Assembly: GCF_002994745.2 (NCBI RefSeq) | Contig: NC_037094.1 | Coordinates: 6,928,001 to 6,992,000 of the forward strand | Origin: Rosa chinensis | Lineage: Eukaryota > Streptophyta > Magnoliopsida > Rosales > Rosaceae | Reading direction: 5' to 3' | DNA length: 64,000 bases | Shown here: positions 33,721 through 45,240 of the stretch, one piece after another | How the letters are laid out: every line of letters begins with the position of its first letter | Position numbering within the stretch: the stretch's first letter is position 1 | The notes under the pieces: generated by a model | The model's database searches: none | The model's input: only the letters and a program-made list of their open reading frames with translations | What the model was told of the DNA's origin: nothing | Translations under genes and position numbers: made by a program

Positions 33721-34989
33721 TTACTCATCGGTTCTTAAATCAATAACGATGTTAAAACTCAAACTTGTGTTATATAATCTATATTTCTTTAAGCTTTAAA
33801 TACAATAAAATGTAGGTTTAACAATAGTAAAGCATGCAAGTTTGTTATCATTTAAACCTCTTTACATCGGTTTATTATAAGGAACCGATGTCTACCCGAA
33901 TATTAGACATCGGCTAAAAACCGATGTCTGCATTTTCCGGATCTTTCTCATCACCCACAAAGACATCGGTTGGGTTTTTGTTTCTCATCGGTTTTTGACC
34001 GATGTCTGGGGCTATAATTCTAGTAGTGTTTGCCTAGCAAATATTGAATTGTTTCCTTTCTATAATTCTACAGTGAAAATTTCATAATTGAAGGTCAACA
34101 TCTAAGCATCAACAAGATATGACCAGCACCCAAGTGCTGGCCTTTGCCCACTGGTACTGGTGTTGGCATAGGAGAACAAAGAACAAGTTTTCATAAGGGT
34201 AAGGTTATGGATGGTGTATTGAAAAACTCGGATTTTGACATTGTTTTATGGTTGGAGAACACTTGGTGGATGCAGATATAATTCACCCAAATGACAAAAG
34301 CAGGTTACATCATGATGGTATTGCTAAAGTTAATCCTATAATCACGTGACTAGGGTTTAGGAAAATGTTTAAGATGAAGCACCTTTCAGTCACATCCCTG
34401 AATCAATCAAAGATATCGGTCAACAATTAAGGATACCAGTATAATTTGCATCCAGATCATGTTTCATGACTTGTTTGGCACACATGATTTAGTTTTGCCA
34501 TCTATAATTGAGTTGATTTAAAATAACATTATGTAAAAAAAAAAAATGCATGAATTCAAGACTTTGGAAACTTGTACCTGAATGCTAATACCTCTGAAAA
34601 CTTGGCGTCAATCTGAAGCGGTGCAAACCAGTGGAATTCATCACACCATTCATATTGGTATCATAAACTACAAGGAGTAAATATAATATAGATACATGGA
34701 AATTGATAACTTACTCCTGTTTCTTCTTTAACTTCCCTTACAGCTGCCACAGTAATATCCTCACCCTGTAATTGAATAACTCATTTAATGTCCGGTCGTA
34801 ACAAGCATAACAGTTTACAAATAGTTAAGAATGCTGCTATTCCCATCCTTTCTCATATTTCCCACCCTCACTAAATTGCTGGAAAAAAAATGCTATTTCC
34901 TGTGGCCAACAAGCACAATTGCAGGAGGGGAAGAACCTGAGGCCAACATGCACCATTAAAATATGCTATCAGTCTCATTTTCTGTCATT

Positions 34990-36720
34990 GACCTTCCATG
35001 TCCTCTCAAGTTCATGGCGAATACTCGAGTCATCTAAGAGTTTCTCAAGCTCTACCCAAGGGCTGCACGAAATTGAAAAATAATGACATTAAAAAAACCC
35101 TTGAATGTATATAGTTCAGCAAGAAACTTGTTTTGAACACCTTGAATAAATGCCAAATAATCATAAGTTCATATCGAAAATAGAATGTATAGTTGATAAA
35201 ACAGAATGATGAAGTGACATCAAACTTTTGCCAGTGCATTACATACATTATTATGCCAGTGCATTACATACATTATTATGTTACATAAGTTCAATAAAAA
35301 TGAGGTGCTATTGTAAATTTGTAATGTTCACAACAAAGATCTCAAGGAAAGAGGATTACTGAGGTTAAAGAAATGGCCAGATCCATTTGGAAGAGGTTCC
35401 ACCTTCAACACCATCCTGACCTTGCCTTCCTCAGGGCCCAACAAAACATTTTCAATATGTCTCATTTTTATTATATGTAATCATCTAATGAACATATCTA
35501 AACTGCAAAATGAAAATGGTATAAACAAAAACTAGAGGAGGAATCCAATGCATGCCAATTCGGCAAGTCTATTTCATCGAAAAAAAAATAAAGGTAAAAA
35601 AAGAAAGACCATGTAATCTGAAAACAGAAACTTGACTATTGTAGCAGCAATAATTCCAGAGTCTTTTCTTTAAAGCCATTTTAAGTTCATGTTGTGCAAG
35701 ACACCCGTCTTGGAGTTTGTCTTTCCAAGTTGACAGGAAGCATGGAACTAGTATACTAGCTAATTTGCTTTAAACATTGAGATAACAGATTCACAACGGG
35801 GTTGATTAAGTCAAGACTAAATTTTGAGCTATTACAATAATCACCATTTATACATATGTTGTACAGGAAGTCTCACTAACCAATAACCAATCCCTCTATT
35901 TTCTTATATTCATGTGACTCATTGCAAGAACAATTTTGGATTCACCAATTCATGGTTCATACGTTGATATTCACTGTCATCCCTACCAAGTACTACATTT
36001 ATGGTTTCATGTTACCAGGCTTTTTTCCTCTTCTTGTTTAGGAAATTATTGCCCTTTTCCAAATTATTTGGTAACAACAAAAAAATTGATGAAAACAAGG
36101 CACAAAAACAAATGAATGCAGTGAAATTTCACTTAAAACTTATTTGCCTCATGAAATTTGTTGAGACTAAACACAACTAAACTTCAAGAAATGTTACTTT
36201 CATATTTCCCGGCCTAATACAACAGCTATCCAGTAATATGGAAATTCAAGTTCTCAGGCAAGTCACCAAGTGACAGATAGTAACTTATGGATTTGTAAAA
36301 TTCTGTTATTTGATTATGAATGGGTTCAAATAGGTTCTTTATGCATAAATGAAGCATCTACAAGTTCTATTGGTACTTTTTAGCTCTCGGATGCCCAAAT
36401 CAACATCATCTATATTCTCAATTCAATCACATTTTCTCAAATACAAACAAATGGGGTTAGGATTGTACCTGTAGAAGACCCATTAGATAGGCCAGACTGA
36501 GGAGCATGTGCATCTGTTTCGGTGCCGCATCCGAAACTTTGGAGAGTTGGGGGTTTCCACTGGCATTGTAAATGTTTATCGAGTTCTGCAAACCATTCAA
36601 CAACTTCTAAACCCTGGTCTTCTCTTGCTCCACCTGAACCTTCTCATGGTCCAACACTTTCTACTCCTTCAATGCTATGTACTTGATCAGAATCTCAGAC
36701 AAACTCAGCAAGCTCTTTGA
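34990..36720 (-). pseudogene. Unrecognised exon-like stretches in CACTA-4
   Basis: Three minus-strand stretches look like exons but match nothing I know: 35060-34990 (SPWVELEKLLDDSSIRHELE), 35445-35360 (GPEEGKVRMVLKVEPLPNGS) and 36722-36470. The last reads NSINIYNASGNPQLSKVSDA then APKQMHMLLSLAYLMGLLQ to a GT donor, with two stops in its first third. They lie upstream, in sense, of the Nudix exons and may come from one or more further captured genes. Confidence 0.4.
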
Positions 36721-36999
36721 CACCTAAAACAAATTAAATACCCAAAATTAAAAACCTTGAATTAGAATTTATATATATATATATATATATATTTTTTAAA
36801 GATTTTAGTCTAAATTGATTGGGAAAAAAGAAGTGGGTACCTCTCGAATAGAAGACTAGGAGAAGAGCAAGGAGGCTTTAGTTTGGAAAACGAAGCAGGC
36901 TTCCATCTAGCCTGTTATCGGAGAGATACTGGTTGACAAGGAAGGCAATCTGGATAAGGTGCCCTGGCCCAGATTCTCTGATTTCTGGCTTCAGATTGC

Positions 37000-37700
37000 T
37001 TTGCCATTATTCTGAATTGGGAGAGAAATAACCACTGGGGAAAAATTAGGGGATGGAGTTGAGATCTGAGAGAGATGAACATAAGGGCGCAGTCTAAAAA
37101 GGATAGGCTAAGGCCACAAAGTGGGAATTGTGTTGGAGTGCAGTGGTGTACGAGGGGCTCGCGAATGAGTTGGAGAGAGCGAGTTAGGGTTTCAATATTG
37201 GAGTACGAGGGAGTGGTGAATCAGTTGAGGAGTTGACAATTGGGGATCTGAGGGATGCAGGTTTCCTTGGAGAGAAGGTGAAATCCATTGAGCGCTTCGA
37301 TTGGATAAGGGATTTGCTTTTGAGTCGGACGAAGGTTGGTTGTTGATGAAGAAGAAGGTGCTTATGTTTCGGGGAGAAAAGAAGACTGATGAAGAAATTG
37401 CGTTTTCATTGTGTTTTGAAGTACTGGAAATAAATGAAGTGGGAAACAAAGTTGCTAGCCTTAACTTAATTAAGTTGTCAAAGGCTGGGCAGTCTGATCT
37501 TTTTATTTTGTATTCATGAATCAAACAACACATGAGTGAAGTTCTGTCGTTTGATTCTACACACATTAAATTTGAGCTGAGGCAGCAAGGCGGGGAAGCT
37601 CCCGCTATATGCAATCAAAATTTCAGTTTGGGTGGGAAATGAGCGGCAATTGGAGTCAGATCCAACCTCCCAATATATCTTCCTAGAGCATACAACATTA
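37000..37700. other. CACTA-4 right interior, leader-like, unassigned
   Basis: The sequence is purine-rich on the plus strand with overlapping frames on both strands (72 codons plus, 140 codons minus). The minus-strand 140-codon frame has a serine-rich, untranslated-region-like composition. No family is recognised. Confidence 0.3.
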
Positions 37701-38022
37701 AAACAAAAACTGTTGTATGGTATTTTGTAAGCTACACTCATACAACAGATATAACTATTCTGTTGTACAATGTAGCACACATTTAGAGCTAAATTTGAAT
37801 CCAGTAGACGGAAAATCAGCCGCTCATTTTTTTTCATTCACACAACAAACTATTCTTATAAGTGTTGTACAATGACCTTGTAGCTAAAAACTTCTGAATT
37901 TTAATAGTCTTAGACAACGTAAGTTTTTTAAACCTGTTGTGTGATTCACTTTCCCTCATCACACAACAATTTTTTTTTTCGTTGTGCAAAAAGTGTTGTG
38001 TGTTGAAGTTATTGGTGTAGTG

Positions 38023-39183
38023 GGAGATACAAAAACTATTGATCCAAAAGTTGAATATAATCTGGACATCGAAAACCATGGAAAATTGCACAGTATAGCC
38101 AAAATTTACCTGGATGGAAGATGACTGACTTAAGCTACTCCTGAAACAAAACAAATAGCCAAATTAAAGTAAGTTTTCAAATTTGAGTGATACTAGATTC
38201 TGGTTCTCTTCAAAAATAGTCACCAGAAACCAATCATCAATCTCCTTCAAGAGAGACAGAGAAAAAAAGGTTGCATTGATATATGAGAATAACTCATCTC
38301 CAGATATAATACCTCATAGCATGGTTTAACACCATCCCTCTAGAATATTAATCATCTAGTTTAGGGAAAACTTATAAAGTACTTAGATCTAGAAGAGGCT
38401 TACCTACTTTTCTCTTCTTTTCTTTATCATTCAGCACTTGAGACAAAATGGAGTCTAGTTTAGGGAACAGTCTCAGATAACTTGTATAAAGAACATGGGA
38501 GTAAAATGTAAGATGCCAATTTACTTTTTCCTCAGTGTCATTAGGGCAGGTAGTAAGTCTTGCTTTAATTTCCTCAGTGTCATCAAGTCGGGTAGTAAGA
38601 TATATACAAAACAGATACAATTGCCAGATAGCAGATTGTTTTATGATAAAAACTATTCAAAACTGTACCAAATTTATTATAACATAAAAACCACAATTGC
38701 CAACATTGAATACAGGAACACATCATAAGTTGGACAAGGAAAGAACCACCAAAAATAGAAGATGCAAGAGTCCCACTGAAGAACAATCAACAAGTTCAGT
38801 CGTAAATATTTCCAACTTTCTCAGTATCTAGAACAAGACACAAATACTTTGAAGAAAATAACCTAATTTTATTCCAAAAAAATTTCAAACTTTGCCATAA
38901 TAAGGAATACAATAAGCACATGAAAAGGAATAGAGAATTACTGAGCCCTAATCATTAAAGAACTACAGAGCCAAATCAATCCCAATTGTAAAGCAATAAA
39001 GTACAATAGTAAAATTGCAACTTTTCAATCATCTTCAAGAAGAAATTGAAGAAACCAAAACTAAATTTTTATAATTCATCGACAAGAAGAATCCATCGTA
39101 CCTTGCAAAGCAAAAAATATCACAATTCAAAATCAGAAACTTGGCACAGTAAACCTAGGCGGAGCAAGAAGAAGGGTACTGAC
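38023..39183. other. Spacer with one possible small exon
   Basis: At 38143-38111 on the minus strand a CAG-bounded stretch reads SSLSQSSSIQ before a GTAAAT donor. It could be an exon of the same transcription unit as the LPA3-like exons, which resume on the other side of CACTA-4, but this is unproven. The rest is AT-rich. Confidence 0.3.
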
Positions 39184-39212
39184 CACTTGAAATCAACGCC
39201 TTTGATGGCCAT
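39184..39212 (-). pseudogene. SIS3-like RING E3 ligase, first coding exon only
   Basis: The minus strand reads MAIKGVDFKW and stops at a GTCAGT donor in the middle of the next codon. This matches the first residues of SIS3-type membrane RING ubiquitin ligases (sugar signalling in Arabidopsis). No second exon (YDGFFLSML-type) was found to the left. Ten residues are a thin basis, but the start, frame and splice position fit. Confidence 0.4.
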
Positions 39213-40301
39213 GGAGGTCGAGCTATGCACGAATCGCTGCAAGTGAGATACAAGATCCGACGATACTCATTTGAGGAAGGAAATGCTATTCATCTTTCGT
39301 GGATGGAGAAAGGTTTCAGAAAGAACAGAGGTCGTCGGAAAAATCGAATGCGTGGGCAGGTCCTAAGGGATTTTAAGGCTTAGTTTGGGATTGATTTTGG
39401 GGCTGCTTTTGGGTTTATGATATGGTGTTTGGTAAATTCTCTAGAAGCTGCTTTTGGTCCAAATAGCTTCTCCCAAAAACTGAAAGTGAGAAGCAACCAA
39501 GAGCCAACTTTTGAAGCTACTTCTGTGAAAAACACGGAGTGAACAGTGCATGTTTAATGAAATTTACCAAATTTCTGATTCTATCCTCATCCTTTTCTAA
39601 CAATTACATTGACCTCACATAGGGTTGCTTAGCGTATCCATTCTCTCTTGACTCTTCCCAGCCTCCTTTGCAAAAACTATCTTCTCCTTGCTCGAGAGAT
39701 CTGTCTTTGCGTCTCCGACATCTTCAAAGCCTACTAATATTTTCTTTCTCACCGCCTCTCTCTCTCTCTCTCTCAAACTCAGCAGCAAATTGAGCCGAAA
39801 GTTTCTTTCTTCAGGGAATCAAACTCACTGTAAGTCCTCTCCTTCTCCATCTCTCCCCAAATTTACAGTATATTGCTGTTGCAAGCTTCGAATCACTGCG
39901 TTTCTTATTCATTCTCTCCTCTAAACTTCTTACTTTTCCTCATATGCGTCCCCTGCAGAACAAGTAGTAACAGATCGAAACAACTCTCTTCGGGCCTGTT
40001 TCCAGATTTGGTCGATTTGTGGTATTTTGGGTACTAGATTTCTTTGATTATGATGACCAACCAAGACATATAGATACCCCAAATCAGCAATGATCATAAA
40101 TAACAGCACCAACACCATTTGATTTTTTTCAAATCAACTCACCCTGATCCCGTGCCTCTTTTTTTTCTTGTTGGATTTGATGATTTGCTGTGCAAGATAG
40201 GGTGGTATTGTTCATTCCTTTAATTCCTTGGCCTCAAAACTATTCAGACTGGAAATTTTCAATCTTGTAAATTCTCATTCTCATTGCATATCATGTGTTT
40301 A

Positions 40302-40394
40302 GGAGTAGAAGCCTTATACGGACAAAACTGCTGAGCTTAAAGCTGAGTACAAAAAGACTTAGAGACTGAAGCTGATGATGCTGAAGATGGTGAT
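40302..40394 (+). pseudogene. Captured HMGB-type HMG-box exon
   Basis: The plus strand reads KPYTDKTAELKAEYKKT flanked by stops where lysine or leucine codons would be expected, then the frame shifts into an acidic ETEADDAEDGD reading before a GT. This resembles the end of the HMG box and acidic tail of plant HMGB proteins, nuclear DNA-bending factors. A following stretch at 40490-40530 may be the next exon. Stops and frame loss show a pseudogene. Confidence 0.45.
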
Positions 40395-41736
40395 GTAAGT
40401 CTCACCAATGTTCATTATCAAACCAGCTTTGATGTATTATTCTGGTTGCAATTTTCTTATTTTTGTTTTGAATTTCTTTGATGTTTCAGAAAAGGAATGC
40501 CAGAGAAGAAAGTGGTGGAAGGATCAGATGGGGAGTAGAATATTTTCTCTTCTTAAGTTTAATGTGTTGTCTGCTTGAAAATGATTAAAATGCATGTTTG
40601 GGTGCTCGAATTTCTTAGGCTAGTACTGGCCTCCTACTGGAGTCAAGTAAGTCTATTGAAACCAGACATAAGCTACAATGATTGGTTTAGTAAATTGCAA
40701 ATGAACAATTAAAGTCTCTAGCAAGAAAACTGGTATCTAGTATCTTTTTGAGGTAAAATTTGGTTTGTAATTGACAAGAGATGAGCTAAAGTTAAATTCA
40801 CTCGAGAGACATTTGAAACAAGCATTCTCAATCCATTGAAGCACAACTCATAAACATAATTCCAAGTGTTTATCTAGTATCTTGTTTTGGTTGATCTGCT
40901 GAAATGCCAAGTGTCCGTATGTGCTGTGGTTGATTACATTATAGATGGTAAAATTAGAGCTATGTAGCACCTAAGATCATAAGATCATAGGCACGTTCAG
41001 GTAATTGATTTTATGCAATGCCTGTTTTCATCATCTTTAAAAGAATGAATTGATTACTGCTATTGGAAAAGTGCTAATTCCTTCAGAAAGAGCTCAGGTA
41101 TTTCAATCAAGATAATTTTGATTGCTTTTACTTCAATTATCTGTATCTCAGCCAATTTTGTCATGTCTTAGTTAAAGAAGTGAAAGAAGTATGGAGTATC
41201 TATGATATATGTTTGTGTTTCCTCAGGTTCCTTTTAACTGCTTCTACTGCTTCTAATTGGACGACAAGGCTCCAGGCCTGCTAGATTATTTATGAGGTAA
41301 GCCTTGGAGTTTAGTTGCTGGTCAATTTTTATTTATGAGGTAAGCCTTGTAGTTTAGTGCTTGCCCATTTGGTTATGTGTATATGATATGGTAAAAATAT
41401 GTAATTAATATAAGGTCTTATGTTGATTAGTTCAGCTGACTTGTTAAAATTATGATACATTGTAGACTGAAAATGGTTGACTTTGATTTTCTTTTTCTTT
41501 CTTTTATTCTTTCTCTGTTAATGGTTTAACAGAAAGGTTTTTTTAATTTCTCAGGGCTTGCTACACCTAATTGAGTTAAAGATCATTCAACAACCTCATT
41601 ATTGATCCTGATTGCTTTGCTATAAAAGGTATTTCCTCATTAAGGTCATTAGAATCCTCCTGAAACCATTTTTTACAAGGAAAAAATTATTAAGATCTTG
41701 CAAATATTATTTCAGTTTTTTACAAGGAAAAAATTC

Positions 41737-41761
41737 CTTGCAAAAGGCCGTTTTTCTTGTA
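41737..41761 (-). repeat. Orphan CACTA-like end
   Basis: Read in reverse it is CACTACAAGAAAAACGGCC followed by TTTTGCAAGGAATTTTTTCC, and the TTGCAAGGAA-type words repeat up to about 41685. No partner end was found in the window. Confidence 0.4.
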
Positions 41762-41849
41762 GTGTATGTTCAATAATGTTATTTATAATTGTTGGTAAGG
41801 CTTATGAGTTTTCAATCTTCTTTCTTTCTTTCTCTCTTTTATGTTATAG

Positions 41850-42043
41850 TGTTAAAGTAAAATGACAATTGGAATTGGTCTACTCATTTCATTCATAACC
41901 CCTTTATATAGGGATAGGATTACAACGGAAATATCAATTACATTGATGATACTAAATGCTGATTGAGCTGTGATTTGTAATTGCTTGATTTCCTCTTTGT
42001 CTGTTTCTTTGACGAAGGCACATAATGTGATTTTCCTTTAACA
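41850..42043 (-). repeat. Copia 3' LTR (194 bp)
   Basis: Starts TGTTAAAGTAAAATGAC and ends TCCTTTAACA on the plus strand; equal in length to the LTR at 54827-55020. Contains CCCCTTTATATAGGG, a likely TATA region. Confidence 0.95.
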
Positions 42044-42249
42044 CTCCCCCTTGTGCAAAGTCAAAGACGAAACGGTGCATGAGTTGTTGCCTCACTAAAA
42101 ACCTTGCCAAGTAACAATAAAAACCCTGTGGGACAAAAATAAAACTTAGTCGAAGGAAAAGAGCACAACGCACCTTCTACATTTGAGGCTGACATGTGTG
42201 TGTTAGACTCCCCCTGACGTCTACAACTAGCCCTGATTTTTACATTAAT

Positions 42250-43000
42250 CAAGGGAGCTTTGGAAAGTCTTCGCATTCCTCTGCTTTTCACATGTTTCTC
42301 AAATGTGACCTTAGGCAGTGATTTGGTGAACAAACCTGCCATATTCTCCTCAGACATTAGTTGATTCACTTGAATCTTGAGGAGGGTCTGTTGTTGCTGA
42401 TTGTAGGAAAACTTTGGCGATATGTGTTTTGTATTATCATCCTTGATATATCCTAGCTTCATCTGTTTGATGCAAGCTGCATTATCTCCATAAATGCAAG
42501 TAGACTCTTCAGTGGTAGAATTCAAACCACTAGTCCCTCTAATATGTGTGATGAGAGCTCTTAATCATACACACTCACAAACCGCCTCATGTAGAGCAAT
42601 GATCTCTGAGTGGTTTGAGGAGGTAGCCACAAGGGTTTGCTTGGTTGATCTCCAAGATATCGCCATGTTCCCAAAGGTAAATACATAACCAATTTAGGAA
42701 CGACCTTTATGTGGGTCAGAGAGGTACCCAGTATCAGCAGAACCAGCCAAAACGTCATTTAGCGTTTCGGTGTAGTGAGTGGCACTTTTGCCATCAACAT
42801 TTCCTTTAGGGATTGCAATTCCATCTGCGGTCCCTCTTGTCTCTCTGTAGGGAAAGAATAGTCCCAAGTCAATGGTTCCTTTTAGATATCGGAAAATGTT
42901 CTTGATACCATTCCAATGACGCTGCATTGGCGCTGAGCTAAATCTAGCTAACACGTTCACTGAGAATACAATGTCTAGTCGAGTACATTAGGCTAGGTAC
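42250..43000 (-). pseudogene. Copia RNase H region
   Basis: Segments read from right to left: RYLKGTIDLGLFFPYRET, GSADTGYLSDPHKGRS, then STCIYGDNAACIKQMKLGYI, KHISPKFSYNQQQ and MAGLFTKSLPKVTFEKH. These are the conserved RNase H and C-terminal blocks of copia pol (ADTGYLSDPHK, EDNAACI, TKHI, LFTKSLP). Frame shifts separate the blocks. The fragment has a fused extension into the LTR side. Confidence 0.85.
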
Positions 43001-44150
43001 AATAATGCGCCTATTGCACTTAGATAGGGAATTTTAGCTCCCAACACCTCTTCGTCATCTTCCTTTGGACGAAATGGATCTTTCCTTGCATCCAAGCATC
43101 GACCGATCATGGGAGTGCTAGCAGGATGCACTTTGTCCATGTTATATCACCTGACTTTTGGACATACACAGACTGGTGGATTAGTATTCCACAAACTCGG
43201 TGTTCTAGTTCAAGGCCTAGAGAGAATCGAGTTTTCCCAAGATCCTTCATCTGAAATTCAGATTTCAAGTAGCTCGCGGTTTCTCTTATTTCATCAAGAG
43301 TACCTATTATGTTCATATCATCGACATATACAGCAACAATTGAAAATCCGGAACTTGTTTTCTTTATTAATACGCAGGGGCATACTTCATCGTTCTTATA
43401 TCCCTTCCCAATCAAGTAGTCACTTAGACGGGTATACCACATCCGCCCAGATTGTTTCAATCCGTAAAGTGAGCGTTTCAACTTAATTGCAAACGCACTC
43501 TGTGGTTTAAAGTCACTTGACTAGGGTAATGTAAGACCATCAGGCACTTTTCATATATATCTCTGAATCTAGATCCCCATAGAGATATGCAGTAACCACA
43601 TCCATGAGCTGCATTTTCAGTCCTTCGGAAATTTCTAAGCTAACTAAGTAGCGGAACGTTATAACGTCCATTACGGGAGAGTATGTCTCCTAGTAGTCAA
43701 TTCCTGGTCATTGTGAGAAACCTAGCGCCACAAGGCGAGCCTTGTACCTCAGGACTTCATTCTTCTCATTACGCTTTCTGACAAAGACTCATTTATTTCC
43801 TACAGGCTTTACACTTGGTGAGATTAGCACTACCTGACCAAATACCTGTCTCTTTGTCAAACAATCTAATTTTACCTGGATTGATTCTTTCCATTTAGGC
43901 CAATCTGCTCTTTGTTGACATTTTTCAACAGAGCGTGGTTCGATATCATCGTGCTCTACGATTCCTTGAGCAACAGTATATATCATCAATGTGTATGGAA
44001 GATCTTTCTATCAACTCATACACACTCTTATAATCCTTTGAGATTTCTTTGTTCTCTGGAATCATGTCAAACATCGGAGCGTCCTCCAGTATTGATTAAT
44101 GGACATAACTATAATCAGAGACAATCTCATGAGAGGGATTCTATACATTG
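43000..44150 (-). pseudogene. Copia reverse transcriptase region
   Basis: From 43989 down the minus strand reads DWPKWKESIQVKLDCLTKRQ then KPVGNKWVFVRKRNEKNE, and after stops KRSLYGLKQSGRMWYTRLSD and IVAVYVDDMNIIGT. The YVDD catalytic motif of copia reverse transcriptases is present at about 43315. Several stops, including within the ARLVALGFSQ block, inactivate it. Short overlapping plus-strand frames here are shadows. Confidence 0.9.
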
Positions 44151-44170
44151 ATGATTGGTTTGTGCCTTAC

Positions 44171-45240
44171 TCACCCTCTTCTTCCTTGGGTGAGTGTCAA
44201 TCGAACCAAGTGACCTCCCCCTCTTCCTTGGGCAGCCACGGCCTCAACCACACCTCCACTAAGTGCGGTTGTAGTGCCTCTATCTGCGGCACCGTGCCCC
44301 TTGTTGGGGACTTCTAACCTTGCTTGCACATTTGCAGCTTGTATATGTGATCTCGTCACTTTTACGATATCAGTAAACGCATCAGGCATTGAATCTGCTA
44401 CGTTCTGAAGATCGATTATTCTTTTCACTTCACTTTCGCATTGTGAAGTGTGGGGATCAAAATGAGACAGAGTGGGAACAAACCACGACAATTCCTGTCG
44501 TTCCCTTGGAAAATCCTTTTTCCTATCTCCCCCTAACGATGGGAAGACTGTCTCATCAAAGTGACAGTCCGCAAATCTAGCGGTAAAGAGATCGCATGTC
44601 AAGGTTTCCAAATAGCGGATAATTGTTGGGGATTCGTATCCAACATAAATACTTAATCGTCTCTGAGGACCCATTTTGGTGCGCTGTAGGGGGCAATAGG
44701 CATATATACTGCTAAACCAAATATGCGTAAGTGTGAAATGTCAGGCTCATATCCAGTTACCAACTGGTACGCAGAAAATGGTTGGCTAGTTGTGGGTCTG
44801 GAACGAATAAGTAAAACTGCGTGCAATATTGCATAACCCCATGTAGATATAAGCAGGTTGGTGCGCATAACCAATGCCCTAGCCACCATATGTATCCTTT
44901 TGATGGTGGCTGCTGCGAGACTATTTTGTGTATGCACATGGGGTACATGATGCTCTACATCGATCCAAATAGATATGCAATAATCATCAAATGCTTTTGA
45001 TGTAAACTCTACAGCATTATCAAGCCTTATAAACTTGATAGGGTGATCAGGGTGGTGAGCCCTTAAACGTATAATCTGTGCTAGGAGTATTGCAGCATTT
45101 CTTGTGGACAATAAAATGACATGTGACCAGATTGTCGAAGCATCCACCAGAACCATAAAGTACTTGAATGGTCCGCATTCTGGATGGATAGGTCCACAGA
45201 CATCTCTTTGTATCTTTTGTAAGAATGGAATGTTTTATTT
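44171..45240 (-). pseudogene. Copia integrase core, catalytic Glu lost
   Basis: The minus strand reads MVLVDASTIWSHVILLSTRN, then IKFIRLDNAVEFTSKAFDD and HVHTQNSLAAATIKRI. Intact relatives have QNGLAEA at the last block, so the third catalytic residue of the D,D-35-E triad appears changed to Ala here. After a shift (near 44674) MGPQRRLSIYVGYESPTIIR and FADCHFDETVFPSLGG follow, the usual region between integrase and reverse transcriptase. Confidence 0.85.

Larger units (their letters stand above)
29023..34028. mobile_element. CACTA-2 transposon, 5.0 kb, with three captured genes
   Basis: Left CACTACTAGAATAATGTC and right (reverse) CACTACTAGAATTATAGCC ends are inverted repeats, flanked by TTT on both sides (29020-29022, 34029-34031). 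Subterminal ACATCGG/CCGATGT words are shared with CACTA-1, placing them in one family. The plus strand carries fragments of a copper ATPase, myosin XI and probably xylulokinase after a leader-like region (29290-29820). No transposase was seen. Confidence 0.87.
28235..34765 (-). pseudogene. Captured Nudix hydrolase exons, split by CACTA-2
   Basis: Minus-strand exons in order: 34765-34715 GEDITVAAVREVKEETG (Nudix box, G-x5-E-x7-REVKEE core); 34612-34578 IDAKFSEVLAFR; 28686-28578 QAHKLFFEKSDLFFVCMMHP, PLSFEIQK, stop, DLEIEAAK; 28369 to about 28235 WISLKEFAAQPVTQKHGLFK and GNYAGFSPLSI. Splice phases join. Relatives are plant Nudix hydrolases of the NUDT2/NUDT10 type, which hydrolyse nucleoside diphosphate derivatives such as ADP-ribose or NADH. 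The in-frame stop and missing N-terminus mark a pseudogene. CACTA-2 (29023-34028) lies in the intron between the second and third exons. Confidence 0.8.
26710..38022. mobile_element. CACTA-4 transposon, 11.3 kb, with Nudix exons and nested CACTA-2
   Basis: Ends CACTACACCAAAAACC (left) and CACTACACCAATAACTTC (right, reverse) and flanking GGA on both sides (26707-26709, 38023-38025) define the element. Subterminal words such as ACAACGG, AGACAAC and TGTTGT(G/C)TGA recur at both ends (26740-27190 and 37700-38010). Without CACTA-2 it is about 6.3 kb. It holds Nudix hydrolase exons and several unrecognised exon-like stretches, all on the minus strand, and no transposase that I could recognise. Confidence 0.85.

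Noticed and set aside
43109..43486. 125-codon plus-strand frame and several similar ones between 42494 and 44580
   Set aside because: Shadows of the copia pol on the minus strand.
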